A stretch of 64,000 nucleotides of DNA, from the NCBI RefSeq assembly GCF_002980555.1, contig NZ_PVBT01000003.1, positions 248,001 to 312,000 of the forward strand. The letters are read 5' to 3'. Below the pieces are notes generated by a model. It did not search any database. It saw only the letters and a list, made by a program, of their open reading frames with translations, and was not told the origin of the DNA. Within the stretch, counting starts at the first letter, position 1; every line of letters begins with the position of its first letter. The translations under genes and the position numbers were made by a program. Origin of the DNA: Phyllobacterium myrsinacearum (GTDB lineage Bacteria; Pseudomonadota; Alphaproteobacteria; Rhizobiales; Rhizobiaceae). This document shows positions 45,598 through 55,051 of the stretch, in pieces.

Positions 45598-47607
45598 CTA
45601 GGATTGCGGTTTGAGCAGCGCTGCCAGCGCCTCGGCCGTTTCCACAGGCGCCAGACACACGAACCCGCGGCAGAGATAGGCCGCGGGTTTTTTTATGGCG
45701 ATTTCTCCACCACCGGGCACCAGCTCGATTGTGGTGTTTTCCCTAAACTCCATCCAGATATCGGTACGGCGCGGGTCCGGATGCTGTTTCGCAAGACACA
45801 GGAGCGGATGGCTTTTGTCTGGGGTGACCAGGACAAGCTTCATCGGTTCCAGCAGCAGGCTTGCGCTGTTGAGAACACCGGCCTGGCCATAGCGCTGTTC
45901 AAGCACACGACCGAGCGCGTTTTCAGCGAGTTCCTCGGCCCGCTGCTGCAATGCGTAGTCCGATGTTGCTGTCGCCAGGCGCGAGATGGCTTCGATAATT
46001 TGCCCGGTGGCACTCGGTATAGCCTCGTCCTGATCGCCGCGCACGCGGATGATCACATCAGTGCTGTCGATGGCACTGAGAGCATGATTGCCATCTTCCG
46101 TAAGATGCCAGCGGTCGAGAGCCTGAAGCCAAAGAGCCGCATCGCCGAGAAACGCTTTGTCCTGCGTCGCTTCATAAAGGGAGATCGCCGCATTGATCAT
46201 CGATGCATAATCCGATGACAAGCCGGGAAAGAGACGGGATTGTTCCAGAACGGAATGGGGCAGACGCCCTTCGACCATCGATTCGGATATGGAACGATAT
46301 GAACCCAGAGCCAGATCCAGCCAGTCGCTGCGTTCAAACAAGCGGGCCGCTTCGGCGAGCGCTCGGATCATCAGTCCGTTCCAGTCCGTGAGCGATTTGT
46401 CATCGCGATGCGGATGAATGCGGCTTTCGCGGCGGTCGAAAAGTATCTGCCGGGCTTTTGCCAGATGCGCTTCAGTGGCCGCATCCGATGAGCCGGACGA
46501 GGTCAGGCGATTGAGGATGGTTTTGCCTTCCCAGTTTCCCTCCGCCGCGACATCGTAAACCGCGCGAAAGATTTCAAAGTCAGGCGTTGCTGGAATTTCA
46601 TCTGCGGACCAAACGTAGAACCTGCCCTCTTCACCCTCGCTGTCCGCATCCAAGCTTGATGCAAAGCGCTGGCCGTTCGCCAGCATCTCGCGCTTCAGCC
46701 AACCAACGGTCTCTTCGATTCGCATGCGGAACAATTCATCTTTGGTTTCTGCATAGGCATACGTCGCGTGACGGATGAACTGGGCATTGTCGTAAAGCAT
46801 CTTTTCAAAGTGCGGGACAAGCCAGCGATCATCGACGGAATACCGGGATAGCCCGCCGCCGAGATGATCGTAGATGCCGCCCTGCAGCATCGTTCGCAGG
46901 CTCTTGAGAAAGGCATCGCGGTGCTGGATAGCGCCGTTGCGCAGCCAGGAAAGCCAGAGTGCATCCATGAAAGGCGCATTCGGGAATTTGGGAGCGCCGG
47001 TCAGACCGCCTTTTTGCAGGTCGATCATGCCGGATATGTTGGCGGAAAACTGATCAAAGATGTGTTTGTCCAGCGCTGCCGGGCCCGCCTGGGCATCAAG
47101 ACGGGCGCTGACGTGGCTGGTCAGGGCGTCGACGTTCTGAATGACGCGCGCATGGTCTTCACGCCACGCCCTGGCGATTGACCGCAACACGTCAATAAAA
47201 CCCGGCCGGCCATAGCGCGCGTTCTTGGGAAAGTAAGTCCCGCCCCAGAACGGTTTTGCATCCGGCGTGAGAAACATGGTCAGCGGCCAGCCGCCCTGCT
47301 CCCCCATCGCCCCCAGCGCTGCCATGTAGATCTGGTCAATGTCAGGCCGTTCTTCCCTGTCGACCTTGATATTGACGTAGTGGGCATTCATCAGGTCGGC
47401 AACGTCGGTATCTTCGAAGCATTCGTGCGCCATGACGTGGCACCAGTGACAGGCGGCGTAGCCAACAGAAAGCAGAATGGGTTTGCCCGTATCGCGCGCC
47501 TCCGCCAGCGCAAGTTTTCCCCATGGCCGCCAGTGCACCGGATTGCCGGCGTGCTGCCTGAGATAGGGACTGGACTCGTTTCCAAGGAGATTGGCTTGTT
47601 GATACAT
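45598..47607 (-). CDS. YyaL/DUF255 thioredoxin-domain protein
   Basis: A 669-residue cytoplasmic protein of the DUF255 (YyaL, SPATA20) family: a thioredoxin-like N-terminal domain with SSPYLRQHAGNPVHWRPW, CHWCHVMAHECFED (a CHWCH redox-like motif) and NIKVDREERPDID, then a long (alpha/alpha)6 glycosidase-like body (HLGGGLSRYSVD, HPHRDDKSLTDWNGLMIRALAEA). The function is unknown. I use ATG 47607 (MYQQANLLGNE). The gene ends five bases from rho, tail to tail, and its last codons also encode the rho terminator hairpin on the other strand. Upstream it is divergent from mnmE. Confidence 0.88.
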   Translation of the reverse strand: MYQQANLLGNESSPYLRQHAGNPVHWRPWGKLALAEARDTGKPILLSVGYAACHWCHVMAHECFEDTDVADLMNAHYVNIKVDREERPDIDQIYMAALGAMGEQGGWPLTMFLTPDAKPFWGGTYFPKNARYGRPGFIDVLRSIARAWREDHARVIQNVDALTSHVSARLDAQAGPAALDKHIFDQFSANISGMIDLQKGGLTGAPKFPNAPFMDALWLSWLRNGAIQHRDAFLKSLRTMLQGGIYDHLGGGLSRYSVDDRWLVPHFEKMLYDNAQFIRHATYAYAETKDELFRMRIEETVGWLKREMLANGQRFASSLDADSEGEEGRFYVWSADEIPATPDFEIFRAVYDVAAEGNWEGKTILNRLTSSGSSDAATEAHLAKARQILFDRRESRIHPHRDDKSLTDWNGLMIRALAEAARLFERSDWLDLALGSYRSISESMVEGRLPHSVLEQSRLFPGLSSDYASMINAAISLYEATQDKAFLGDAALWLQALDRWHLTEDGNHALSAIDSTDVIIRVRGDQDEAIPSATGQIIEAISRLATATSDYALQQRAEELAENALGRVLEQRYGQAGVLNSASLLLEPMKLVLVTPDKSHPLLCLAKQHPDPRRTDIWMEFRENTTIELVPGGGEIAIKKPAAYLCRGFVCLAPVETAEALAALLKPQS
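45662..45694 (+). terminator. rho terminator located inside the convergent gene
   Basis: AACCCGCGG (45662-45670) pairs perfectly with CCGCGGGTT (45681-45689) around a ten-base loop, followed by a run of seven T. It lies 70 bases after the rho stop, within codons for KKPAAYLCRGF of the DUF255 gene. Confidence 0.9.
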
Positions 47608-47682
47608 TGGATTGTTCTGCTCTTCCCGAATGCCGGTATGAGGGTTATCAAGGTCATCCAGTGTAGCCGCGGATAATTGCAA

Positions 47683-49017
47683 ATGAAACAAAACCAGAAT
47701 TTCAGCGAGACTATTTTTGCCCTGTCCAGCGGGCGGCTTCCGTCCGGAGTTGGCGTCATCCGCATATCCGGGCCCCAGACTCGATTCGCTATCGAAACAA
47801 TTTGCGGTAACCTCCCGGTTCCTCGTCAGGCTGAACTACGGACATTCCGCGATGCGCTCGGCAATCCGGTAGATCGCGGGCTCCTGCTGTTTTTTCCCAA
47901 TCCATATAGCTTTACCGGCGAAGATTGCGGTGAGTTTCACCTGCATGGCGGCCGCGCGGTAGTCGATGCTATGATCTCGCTTCTCTATACCTTCGACAAC
48001 TGCCGCCTGGCTGAACCCGGCGAATTCACGCGGCGCGCCTTTGCCAATGGAAAGTTCGATCTCACGGTGGCGGAAGGCCTTGCCGATCTGATAGCGGCGG
48101 AAACCGATGGTCAGCGCCGTCTCGCTTTGCAGATCGCTTCCGGTTCGCAAGTGCAGCTCTATTCGTCCTGGCGTAGCGAGATGATCCGTGCGCGGGCGCT
48201 GATAGAAGCGGAGCTGGATTTTGCCGATGAATCGGATGTGCCAGGTTCCGTATCGGATCAGGTCTGGATAGCAATGCGCGATCTCGCGGAGAGGATCGAG
48301 CAGCACGTTGCCGATGGTAAACGCGGAGCGATTGTACGCGACGGCTTTCGTGTTGTGATTGTCGGCGCACCGAACGCTGGTAAATCAAGCCTGCTGAATG
48401 CCTTGGCAGGAACCGACGTGGCGATCGTTTCCGATGAGCCGGGAACAACACGCGACCTGATCGAGATCAAACTCGATCTGGGAGGATTGGCGGTTCTTCT
48501 TACGGATACGGCGGGTCTCCGGGAAACCGAAGGCCGGGTGGAGCAGATCGGTATTGAGCGCGCACTCGATCGCGCCCATGCTGCAGATCTGGTACTACTG
48601 CTGACGGATATGGCGAACCCGCTTCCGGCGCCGTTCATTGAACTTGGCGCCATCGATACCCTGCATATTGGGACGAAGCTGGATGCTGCCGGGATGACCA
48701 CGTCCCGGAGCTATGATCTGACCGTTTCAATCCGTTCGGGCCAAGGCATGGATGATCTGATGGGGGCCCTACGATCCAGGGCCAAACGCGCAGCCGGGAA
48801 TCTTGCGGACCCCCTCCCTACCCGCCGGCGCCATATGGAGTTGCTTGGCGAAACAAGCCGGGAAATCAATCACGCCGTGAATGATCAGACCGCGCCGCTG
48901 GAGGTTCGGGCGGAATATCTGCGCCGGGCTTCCCACGCCTTGGGCCGAATTACCGGAGACGTGGATGTCGAGGATATTCTTGATGTGGTATTCTCACAGT
49001 TCTGTATAGGCAAATGA
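47683..49017 (+). CDS. mnmE: tRNA uridine-5-carboxymethylaminomethyl(34) synthesis GTPase MnmE
   Basis: GTPase that works with MnmG on wobble uridine U34 of certain tRNAs. 444 residues: N-terminal folate-binding domain (ETIFALSSGRLPSGVGVIRISGP), an inserted G domain with GAPNAGKSSLLNALAG and DEPGTTRDLIE, and the C-terminal catalytic CIGK. The ATG at 47683 is used over an earlier TTG. Its stop codon lies inside a parS-like site (49015-49030). mnmG follows after 142 bases. Confidence 0.97.
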   Translation: MKQNQNFSETIFALSSGRLPSGVGVIRISGPQTRFAIETICGNLPVPRQAELRTFRDALGNPVDRGLLLFFPNPYSFTGEDCGEFHLHGGRAVVDAMISLLYTFDNCRLAEPGEFTRRAFANGKFDLTVAEGLADLIAAETDGQRRLALQIASGSQVQLYSSWRSEMIRARALIEAELDFADESDVPGSVSDQVWIAMRDLAERIEQHVADGKRGAIVRDGFRVVIVGAPNAGKSSLLNALAGTDVAIVSDEPGTTRDLIEIKLDLGGLAVLLTDTAGLRETEGRVEQIGIERALDRAHAADLVLLLTDMANPLPAPFIELGAIDTLHIGTKLDAAGMTTSRSYDLTVSIRSGQGMDDLMGALRSRAKRAAGNLADPLPTRRRHMELLGETSREINHAVNDQTAPLEVRAEYLRRASHALGRITGDVDVEDILDVVFSQFCIGK

Positions 49018-49030
49018 TTCACGTGAAACA
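49015..49030. other. parS-like site (one mismatch) at the mnmE stop
   Basis: TGATTCACGTGAAACA differs from TGTTTCACGTGAAACA at one position and overlaps the mnmE TGA stop. It is 34 bases from a perfect site. Confidence 0.75.
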
Positions 49031-49063
49031 TTGAAACTATAACGATGACGGACGCGCGTGAAT

Positions 49064-49079
49064 TGTTTCACGTGAAACA
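49064..49079. other. parS site (perfect consensus) between mnmE and mnmG
   Basis: TGTTTCACGTGAAACA, a perfect 16-bp match to the universal ParB-binding consensus, lies in the 142-base mnmE-mnmG gap together with the 49015 site. ParB binds such sites and spreads, and ParA then moves the origin region. Confidence 0.95.
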
Positions 49080-49159
49080 TTGTTGTTTGACTCACACTTG
49101 ACTCACAGCGCCGATTTGCCCATCAAGACAAAGAATTCGAATCTCTGAAAGTTTGGCTC

Positions 49160-51028
49160 GTGGAAGACAATTTTGACGTCATCATTATCGGTGGTGGGCA
49201 CGCCGGCTGTGAAGCCGCTGCGGCCTCTGCACGTTATGGCGCGCGCACAGCGCTGGTGACGCACAAGGCGGATACGATTGGCGTCATGTCCTGCAATCCC
49301 GCCATAGGCGGACTGGGCAAGGGTCACCTTGTCCGGGAAATCGATGCGCTCGATGGCCTGATGGGTCGTGTTGCTGATGCCGCCGGTATTCAGTTCCGGC
49401 TTCTGAACCGGCGCAAGGGTCCTGCTGTTCGTGGCCCGCGTACGCAGGCAGACCGGAAGCTCTACAGGCTGGCAATGCAAGCAGCGATTGCGGAACAACG
49501 GAATCTGACGGTTGTTGAAGGCGGCGCCAATGATCTGGTTATTCGCGATGGAAAGATCGCGGGCGTCCAACTGATGGATGGCCGCGTTTTCTCCTGTGGC
49601 GCCGTTGTCCTGACGACGGGAACATTTCTTCGCGGCTTGATTCATATCGGTGAAAAGAAAATACCAGCCGGGCGTATGGGCGAGGCCCCTGCCCTCGGTC
49701 TGTCGGATACACTGACGCGGCATGCATTCGCCTTGGGCCGGTTGAAAACCGGTACACCGCCACGGCTGGACGGCCGCACGATTGATTGGAAGGCGCTCGA
49801 TATTCAATCCGCGGACGAGGAACCATTGCCGTTCTCACTGATGACGGATGTCATTACCAACCCGCAGATTGACTGCGGGATTACGCGCACAACTCCGGAA
49901 TCGCATGCCATTATCCGGGCCAACCTGCACCGCTCCGCCATGTATTCCGGCTCCATTGAAGGCATCGGCCCGCGTTACTGCCCGTCTGTGGAAGACAAGA
50001 TCGTCAAGTTTGGCGACAGGGATGGCCACCAGATATTCCTGGAACCTGAGGGTTTGGATGATCATACGGTCTATCCCAATGGGATATCCACATCCCTGCC
50101 CGAGGAGGTGCAGCTGGATATTCTCAAGACCATTCCCGGCCTCGAGCGCGCGACCATGCTGCAGCCGGGATATGCCATCGAGTATGACTTTATCGACCCG
50201 CGCGAACTGGATCGAAGCCTGCAGACGCGGCGCATCAGCGGCCTGTTTCTCGCCGGGCAGATCAATGGAACGACGGGATATGAGGAGGCGGCGGCGCAAG
50301 GTCTACTAGCGGGGCTGAATGCGGCGCGGCTCTCTGGCGGCGGTGAACCGGTGATCATTCATCGAACCGAAGCCTATATCGGGGTGATGACTGATGATCT
50401 GACTTCGCGGGGGGTGAGCGAACCCTATCGTATGTTCACGTCGCGGGCGGAGTTCCGGCTTTCCCTGCGGGCAGATAATGCCGATGAACGACTGACGCCC
50501 ATGGCAGACCGATTGGGAATACTGGGTTCGGATCGCCGCAATCGCTTCGCGGTGCGGACGGATCAGTTGGATGCGGCGCGTCATCTGGCAAAGCGCTTGA
50601 CCATCACACCCAATGCCGCAGTGGCCATGAATCTGCATCTCAATCAGGACGGTGTTCGCCGTTCAGCCTACGAACTGCTTGCCTTTCCTGAGATCGACCT
50701 GGCGCGTTTGCGATCGATCTGGCCGGAACTGGCTGGTATTAACGGCCGCGTGGCGGAAGCTTTGGAGATCGAAGCGCAATATGCGGTCTATCTCGAGCGG
50801 CAGAAGGCTGATGTTGCCGCGATGGAACGCGAAGAAGCGTTGCTCATTCCACAGGGTATTGATTTTTCCAGCGTTTCCGGCCTGTCCAATGAGTTGAAGC
50901 AGAAGCTCAAACAGCGCCAGCCGCGATCCATAGCAGAGGTCCAGCGCATCGATGGCATGACGCCGGCTGCGCTTGCCCTCATTATCACCCAGATCCGTCG
51001 GAACACTGTCGCGAGAGACGTGGCGTGA
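49160..51028 (+). CDS. mnmG: tRNA uridine-5-carboxymethylaminomethyl(34) synthesis enzyme MnmG
   Basis: FAD- and NADH-dependent partner of MnmE. The 622-residue protein begins with the dinucleotide fold [18 protein letters not shown], followed by the GidA signatures [22 protein letters not shown] and [15 protein letters not shown]. It starts at GTG 49160. Two parS sites precede it. Its end overlaps rsmG (51025-51028). Order mnmE-mnmG-rsmG-parA-parB is the conserved origin-proximal order. Confidence 0.97.
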   Translation: MEDNFDVIIIGGGHAGCEAAAASARYGARTALVTHKADTIGVMSCNPAIGGLGKGHLVREIDALDGLMGRVADAAGIQFRLLNRRKGPAVRGPRTQADRKLYRLAMQAAIAEQRNLTVVEGGANDLVIRDGKIAGVQLMDGRVFSCGAVVLTTGTFLRGLIHIGEKKIPAGRMGEAPALGLSDTLTRHAFALGRLKTGTPPRLDGRTIDWKALDIQSADEEPLPFSLMTDVITNPQIDCGITRTTPESHAIIRANLHRSAMYSGSIEGIGPRYCPSVEDKIVKFGDRDGHQIFLEPEGLDDHTVYPNGISTSLPEEVQLDILKTIPGLERATMLQPGYAIEYDFIDPRELDRSLQTRRISGLFLAGQINGTTGYEEAAAQGLLAGLNAARLSGGGEPVIIHRTEAYIGVMTDDLTSRGVSEPYRMFTSRAEFRLSLRADNADERLTPMADRLGILGSDRRNRFAVRTDQLDAARHLAKRLTITPNAAVAMNLHLNQDGVRRSAYELLAFPEIDLARLRSIWPELAGINGRVAEALEIEAQYAVYLERQKADVAAMEREEALLIPQGIDFSSVSGLSNELKQKLKQRQPRSIAEVQRIDGMTPAALALIITQIRRNTVARDVA

Positions 51029-51669
51029 GCGATTGGCGGGAGAAAAAACTGCGCGGGGTTATCCCCAATGTTTCACGTGAAACAGTCAAGGACCTTGTTG
51101 ACTTCGAAGATCTGTTTCGAAAGTGGTCAAAGGCGATCAATCTCGCCTCCCCTGCCACGCTGGATGAGTTGTGGGAACGGCACATTATCGACAGCGTCCA
51201 GCTCCGCCCGCTTATGCCGGAGGCCAAGCGCTGGCTTGATCTCGGTTCCGGCGGTGGTTTCCCGGGGGTCGTTCTGGCTATTCTCCTGAAGGAAACGGCG
51301 GATGCAGCGATTGATCTCGTCGAGAGTAATGGCAAGAAGGCTGCCTTTTTGCGGACGGCCTTGGGGCAGTTTCACACCCCTGGCGTGGTGCATCCAGTGC
51401 GAATTGATGCGATTTGGTCGAAAATTGCCACACCAGACGTGATTACCGCCCGTGCACTCGCTCCGTTGAAGGAGCTTTTTGCGCTGACCGAACCCTGGTT
51501 GACGAGCGGCGCAACGGCACTTTTCCAAAAAGGCCGGGATTATCGCCGCGAGATTGAGGAAAGCCGTGACGGCTGGTCATTTGATCTGGTACAACATGCC
51601 AGTGTGGTCGATGTTGAGTCGGTGGTGTTGCAGATCAGCAATGTGCGGCGCAACCCAGCGGCGAAATAG
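51025..51669 (+). CDS. rsmG: 16S rRNA (guanine(527)-N7)-methyltransferase RsmG
   Basis: Methylates G527 in the 530 loop of 16S rRNA; loss gives low-level streptomycin resistance in other species. 214 residues with the AdoMet motif [17 protein letters not shown] and the surrounding [17 protein letters not shown]. The GTG start overlaps the mnmG stop. A perfect parS site lies inside its codons at 51069-51084 (coding NVSRET). Confidence 0.96.
   Translation: MSDWREKKLRGVIPNVSRETVKDLVDFEDLFRKWSKAINLASPATLDELWERHIIDSVQLRPLMPEAKRWLDLGSGGGFPGVVLAILLKETADAAIDLVESNGKKAAFLRTALGQFHTPGVVHPVRIDAIWSKIATPDVITARALAPLKELFALTEPWLTSGATALFQKGRDYRREIEESRDGWSFDLVQHASVVDVESVVLQISNVRRNPAAK
51069..51084. other. parS site (perfect consensus) inside rsmG
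   Basis: TGTTTCACGTGAAACA, all 16 bases matching, within rsmG codons for Val-Ser-Arg-Glu-Thr. It lies 650 bases before parA and about 8.6 kb from the predicted oriC. Confidence 0.95.
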
Positions 51670-51720
51670 GCCATTTTCGATTTTATCGCCGATAGTGATG
51701 GTTTGCTCGGGAAAACAGTG

Positions 51721-52515
51721 ATGAACAGTCAGACTCGTATCATTACCATAGCCAATCAGAAAGGTGGTGTGGGGAAGACCACAACTGCCATCAATCTGGC
51801 CACGGCGCTTGCAGCCATTGGCGAGAATGTGCTGATTGTCGATCTCGATCCCCAAGGCAATGCCAGCACCGGATTGGGTATCGATCGCAAGAATCGCGAA
51901 TTATCGTCCTATGATGTTCTGATGCAAACCGCTTCTGTAGATGAGGCTGCCATTGCGACGGCGGTTCCCAATCTGTCACTGATTCCGTCGACACTCGATC
52001 TTCTGGGGGTTGAGATGGAAATTGCCGGGTCCGCTGACCGGGCGACGCGGTTGCGCAAGGCCTTTCGCGGTGACAATGCGGCATCGCCCTTTACCTATAT
52101 TCTGATTGATTGCCCGCCTTCGCTCAATCTCTTGACCATGAATGCCATGGCTGCAGCCGATTCCGTGCTCGTGCCGTTGCAGTGCGAGTTTTTCGCATTG
52201 GAAGGGTTGAGTCAGTTGCTTGAAACCGTCAATCAGGTGCGGACAGCGCTCAATCCGGCCTTGAACATTCAGGGTATTGTGCTGACCATGTTCGATGGCC
52301 GAAACAATCTCGCAACCCAGGTTGTTGACGATGTTCGCTCATTCATGGGCGATAAGGTTTACCGTACCGTGATCCCGCGCAATGTGCGCGTGTCGGAAGC
52401 GCCTTCCTATGGCACGCCGGCCATTCTGTATGACCTCAAATGTGCGGGTAGTCAGGCCTATCTGCAGCTTGCATCGGAAGTTATTCAAAGGGAGCGGCAT
52501 TTGCGTGCCGCTTGA
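51721..52515 (+). CDS. parA: Chromosome partitioning ATPase ParA
   Basis: Walker-type ATPase that forms DNA-bound gradients pulling ParB-parS complexes to the new pole. The deviant Walker A is KGGVGKTTTAINLA near the N-terminus, with LIVDLDPQGNASTGLG and ILIDCPPSLNLLTMNAM following. ATG 51721 (MNSQTRIITIANQ) is preferred over a start at 51703. 264 residues, typical for chromosomal ParA. parB follows after 32 bases. Confidence 0.97.
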   Translation: MNSQTRIITIANQKGGVGKTTTAINLATALAAIGENVLIVDLDPQGNASTGLGIDRKNRELSSYDVLMQTASVDEAAIATAVPNLSLIPSTLDLLGVEMEIAGSADRATRLRKAFRGDNAASPFTYILIDCPPSLNLLTMNAMAAADSVLVPLQCEFFALEGLSQLLETVNQVRTALNPALNIQGIVLTMFDGRNNLATQVVDDVRSFMGDKVYRTVIPRNVRVSEAPSYGTPAILYDLKCAGSQAYLQLASEVIQRERHLRAA

Positions 52516-52547
52516 TCGATTCGAATACGAAACATTTATGAGAGCCT

Positions 52548-53438
52548 ATGACAATGAATGAAGATCCGTCAAAAAAGCGCCTCGGTCGAGGTCTTGCTGC
52601 GCTCATTGGAGAGATGGACCGTCTGCCGGAAGAAAATGTTCCTCCGCGCATCGCCACTTTGGATCGTCAGGTTCCCATAGAATTTGTAACGCGCAATCCG
52701 CGCAATCCGCGGCGCCTGTTCACGGAAGCCGATCTGGAGGACTTGACCCAGTCGATCCGTGAACATGGTATTGTTCAGCCTGTCGTGGTTCGCCCGGCCA
52801 AGGATTCTTCAGATCGTTACGAGCTGATCGCTGGCGAACGGCGCTGGCGTGCGGCGCAGCGCGCTGGTCTGACCACCGTCCCCGTGATCATTCGCGAAGT
52901 CGATGACCGGGTCGCGCTTGAGCTGGCGATCATCGAGAACGTTCAGCGCGCCGATCTCAATCCGATTGAAGAAGGCATGGGTTATCAGCAGCTGATAGAC
53001 GATCATGATTATACGCAGGCGGATCTGGCGCAGGTTATCGGCAAGAGCCGAAGCCATGTGGCCAATACGCTGCGGTTGCTGAAACTGCCGGAAACGGTTC
53101 GCGACCACATCACGAATGGCGCCCTGTCGGCGGGACATGCACGCACGCTCATCACCGCGGAGCATCCTGATGTCCTGGCCGAGCGGATCATTCGCGACGG
53201 CCTGTCTGTTCGTCAAGCCGAAGCGCTGGCGCAGGGTGGCGGCAAACCGGCCGCTCCGAAAGTCAAGGCGGACAATGATGAAAACAAGGACGCGGATACC
53301 CGGGCACTGGAAAAACTGCTGTCGGATGTGACCGGCATGCGCGTAACGGTCAATCATCAGGCCAAGGGAGGCGACGTGCGTATTCATTACGCAACGCTGG
53401 AACAGCTGGATGAGATCTGCCGCCGTCTGCAAAGCTGA
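52548..53438 (+). CDS. parB: Chromosome partitioning protein ParB
   Basis: CTP-dependent parS-binding clamp. The N-terminal KKRLGRGLAALIGE is the ParA-interacting region, the CTPase/ParB box appears as LIAGERRWRAAQRAGL and NVQRADLNPIEEGMGYQQL, the helix-turn-helix is TQADLAQVIGKSRSHVANTLRLLKLP, and the C-terminal dimerisation region closes the 296-residue protein. Its targets, the parS sites, are spread on both sides of the predicted oriC. Convergent with holA. Confidence 0.97.
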   Translation: MTMNEDPSKKRLGRGLAALIGEMDRLPEENVPPRIATLDRQVPIEFVTRNPRNPRRLFTEADLEDLTQSIREHGIVQPVVVRPAKDSSDRYELIAGERRWRAAQRAGLTTVPVIIREVDDRVALELAIIENVQRADLNPIEEGMGYQQLIDDHDYTQADLAQVIGKSRSHVANTLRLLKLPETVRDHITNGALSAGHARTLITAEHPDVLAERIIRDGLSVRQAEALAQGGGKPAAPKVKADNDENKDADTRALEKLLSDVTGMRVTVNHQAKGGDVRIHYATLEQLDEICRRLQS

Positions 53439-53517
53439 GTTGGAAGCAGTAAACCCTTTGAATTCAAACTGTTAGCGCATTCTCACGTCTCGTAACGGCG
53501 GCCGTTGCGGGCGTTAC

Positions 53518-54567
53518 CTAACGGCCGCTCCGCCCTGCCCGGGCGGCTTCTGCAGCCAGAGCAATCAGTGACTGACGAATGATTGGAATGGATAGTGTCG
53601 CGTTGCGGCGGCTTTCCAGCACGGTTTTCTGCAACCGCTCCATGGCGCGGGCGCAGCTTTGCGTTGTCCAGCGCTGCAATGCCGTTTCCACCAGCCGCCG
53701 GCGCGCGAAAAACACCGGCGGACGCGCGGATGCCACGGCCGAGCCAGCATTCTTGCCCTCGCTCTCCATGCCGTAACGCAGGTTTTGCAATGTGTGGAAC
53801 TGGCGTATGGCTGAACTCAGGATCAGAAAACTTGACGACCCGGAGCCGATAACCCGATCGAACGCATGGGTAAAATCGGTCAGATTGCCCGTCATCATGG
53901 CGTCGACAATCGTCTCGTAAGAGGTCGCGCTGACATCGCCGATGATATCGCGGACATCCTCGATGGTTACCCGTTCGCGGCCGTGGGCGTAGAGGCAGAT
54001 TTTCTCGAGCTCGGAACGCGTGGCGAGCCGGTCGCCGCCAAGGCTTTCTTTCAGCAGATTGCGGGCGTCCAGCGCGATCTGCAGCCCGTTGCGGGCAAGC
54101 ATGTCATCGATGGTTGCATCGATGCCCTTGGCATCGTCGCTGTAGCAAGGCAAGGCCATGGCGCTTGCGCTCTGCTCGACAATGCCGCGCAGGCCCGCGC
54201 CTTTCTTCAGGTCGCCCGCCTCGATCAGGATGAAGGTGTCGACGGGGGGCGATTTGGTCAGATGCGTTACGGCATCGGCCAAGCCCTTTTGGCCGGCTGC
54301 GTTACGCACCCAGATCAGCCGTTCCCCGCCAAACATGGAAATGGTGTTGGCCTCGTCGGACAGCCGTCCAGGCTCTGCCTGAACCTCATCGGCATCGAGG
54401 CGTATGACGGCAAAGGGATCGTCCTGGGCGAGCCCGGTCAGTTTGATAAAGGTGGCGGCCCGTTCGCTTACCAGGCCTTTGTCGGGGCCGTACAGCAGTA
54501 CAATCGGATAAGCCCTGTCGAGCCTTTTCAGGAAGGAATCAACCTCGTGTGCTTTCTTCTGTGCCAT
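53518..54567 (-). CDS. holA: DNA polymerase III delta subunit
   Basis: Clamp-loader subunit that opens the beta clamp. A 349-residue protein from ATG 54567 (MAQKKAHEVDSFLKRL), with LLYGPDKGLVSERA resembling the AAA+ fold and the C-terminal HolA collar domain (FLILSSAIRQFHTLQNLRYG). No good ribosome site is seen. The frame could run further to 54786, but that reads through the tRNA gene and is not coding. In related genomes holA usually follows an lptE-like lipoprotein gene and leuS; here neither is present in the window. Confidence 0.9.
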   Translation of the reverse strand: MAQKKAHEVDSFLKRLDRAYPIVLLYGPDKGLVSERAATFIKLTGLAQDDPFAVIRLDADEVQAEPGRLSDEANTISMFGGERLIWVRNAAGQKGLADAVTHLTKSPPVDTFILIEAGDLKKGAGLRGIVEQSASAMALPCYSDDAKGIDATIDDMLARNGLQIALDARNLLKESLGGDRLATRSELEKICLYAHGRERVTIEDVRDIIGDVSATSYETIVDAMMTGNLTDFTHAFDRVIGSGSSSFLILSSAIRQFHTLQNLRYGMESEGKNAGSAVASARPPVFFARRRLVETALQRWTTQSCARAMERLQKTVLESRRNATLSIPIIRQSLIALAAEAARAGRSGR

Positions 54568-54698
54568 AAGGAAAGGGTTTAGCGCATTGAACGCGGATTG
54601 CAATTGCGGGCTGCAGACGGGCTGCCGCAAACAGGTGTTGCTAGCGTTCTGAAGAGGGTAAAAGTTCTGGAGATCGCAAAGTACCGGATCCGGATAGC

Positions 54699-54726
54699 AA
54701 AAAGGCCCGGTTTTTACCGGGCCTTT
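54699..54726 (-). terminator. Terminator of the tRNA-Gly transcript
   Basis: GGCCCGG / CCGGGCC (7-bp core, extended by A/T pairs) with a six-base loop, followed on the minus strand by TTTTTGC. It lies just downstream of the tRNA 3' end. Confidence 0.85.
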
Positions 54727-54741
54727 TGAACTTCGAACAAC

Positions 54742-54816
54742 TGGAGCGGGAGAAGGGATTCGAACCCTCGACCCCAACCTTGGCAAGGTTGTGCTCTACC
54801 CCTGAGCTACTCCCGC
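54742..54816 (-). tRNA. tRNA-Gly (anticodon GCC)
   Basis: A 75-nt cloverleaf on the minus strand. The acceptor stem GCGGGAG pairs with CTCCCGC, the D arm contains AGCTCAGGGGTAGAGC, the anticodon loop TTGCCAA (stem CAACC/GGTTG) gives anticodon GCC, and the T arm is GGGTTCGAATCCC. The CCA end is encoded. It decodes GGC and GGU. Confidence 0.97.
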
Positions 54817-55051
54817 ATGCGCCAGTTTGTCTTCCGAAGCGGGGCCTATATGACCCAAGCACAGACCAATTGCAACAGTGAATTTTCGACTTTGTGACGA
54901 TAATCGAAAAAAAATTCAATGGTTACATCGGCCTGGCTCTGAAATGTCCGATTAAACCGCAGCGCTGTTGGGTTTTCACTTGAGAGCGCGGGGTGAAGCG
55001 ATTACGACAGCAAAAGAAAATTTTCCGATTGCCGGCGCCGTGAGAACCAGA

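Noticed and set aside
53498-53528. GCGGCCGTT / AACGGCCGC inverted repeat at the parB-holA junction
   Set aside because: The loop is long and there is no T tail, and it overlaps the holA stop; too weak to call a terminator.
54568-54786. Upstream extension of holA through the tRNA-Gly region
   Set aside because: The reading frame crosses a tRNA terminator and part of the tRNA; HolA homologues begin near the ATG at 54567.
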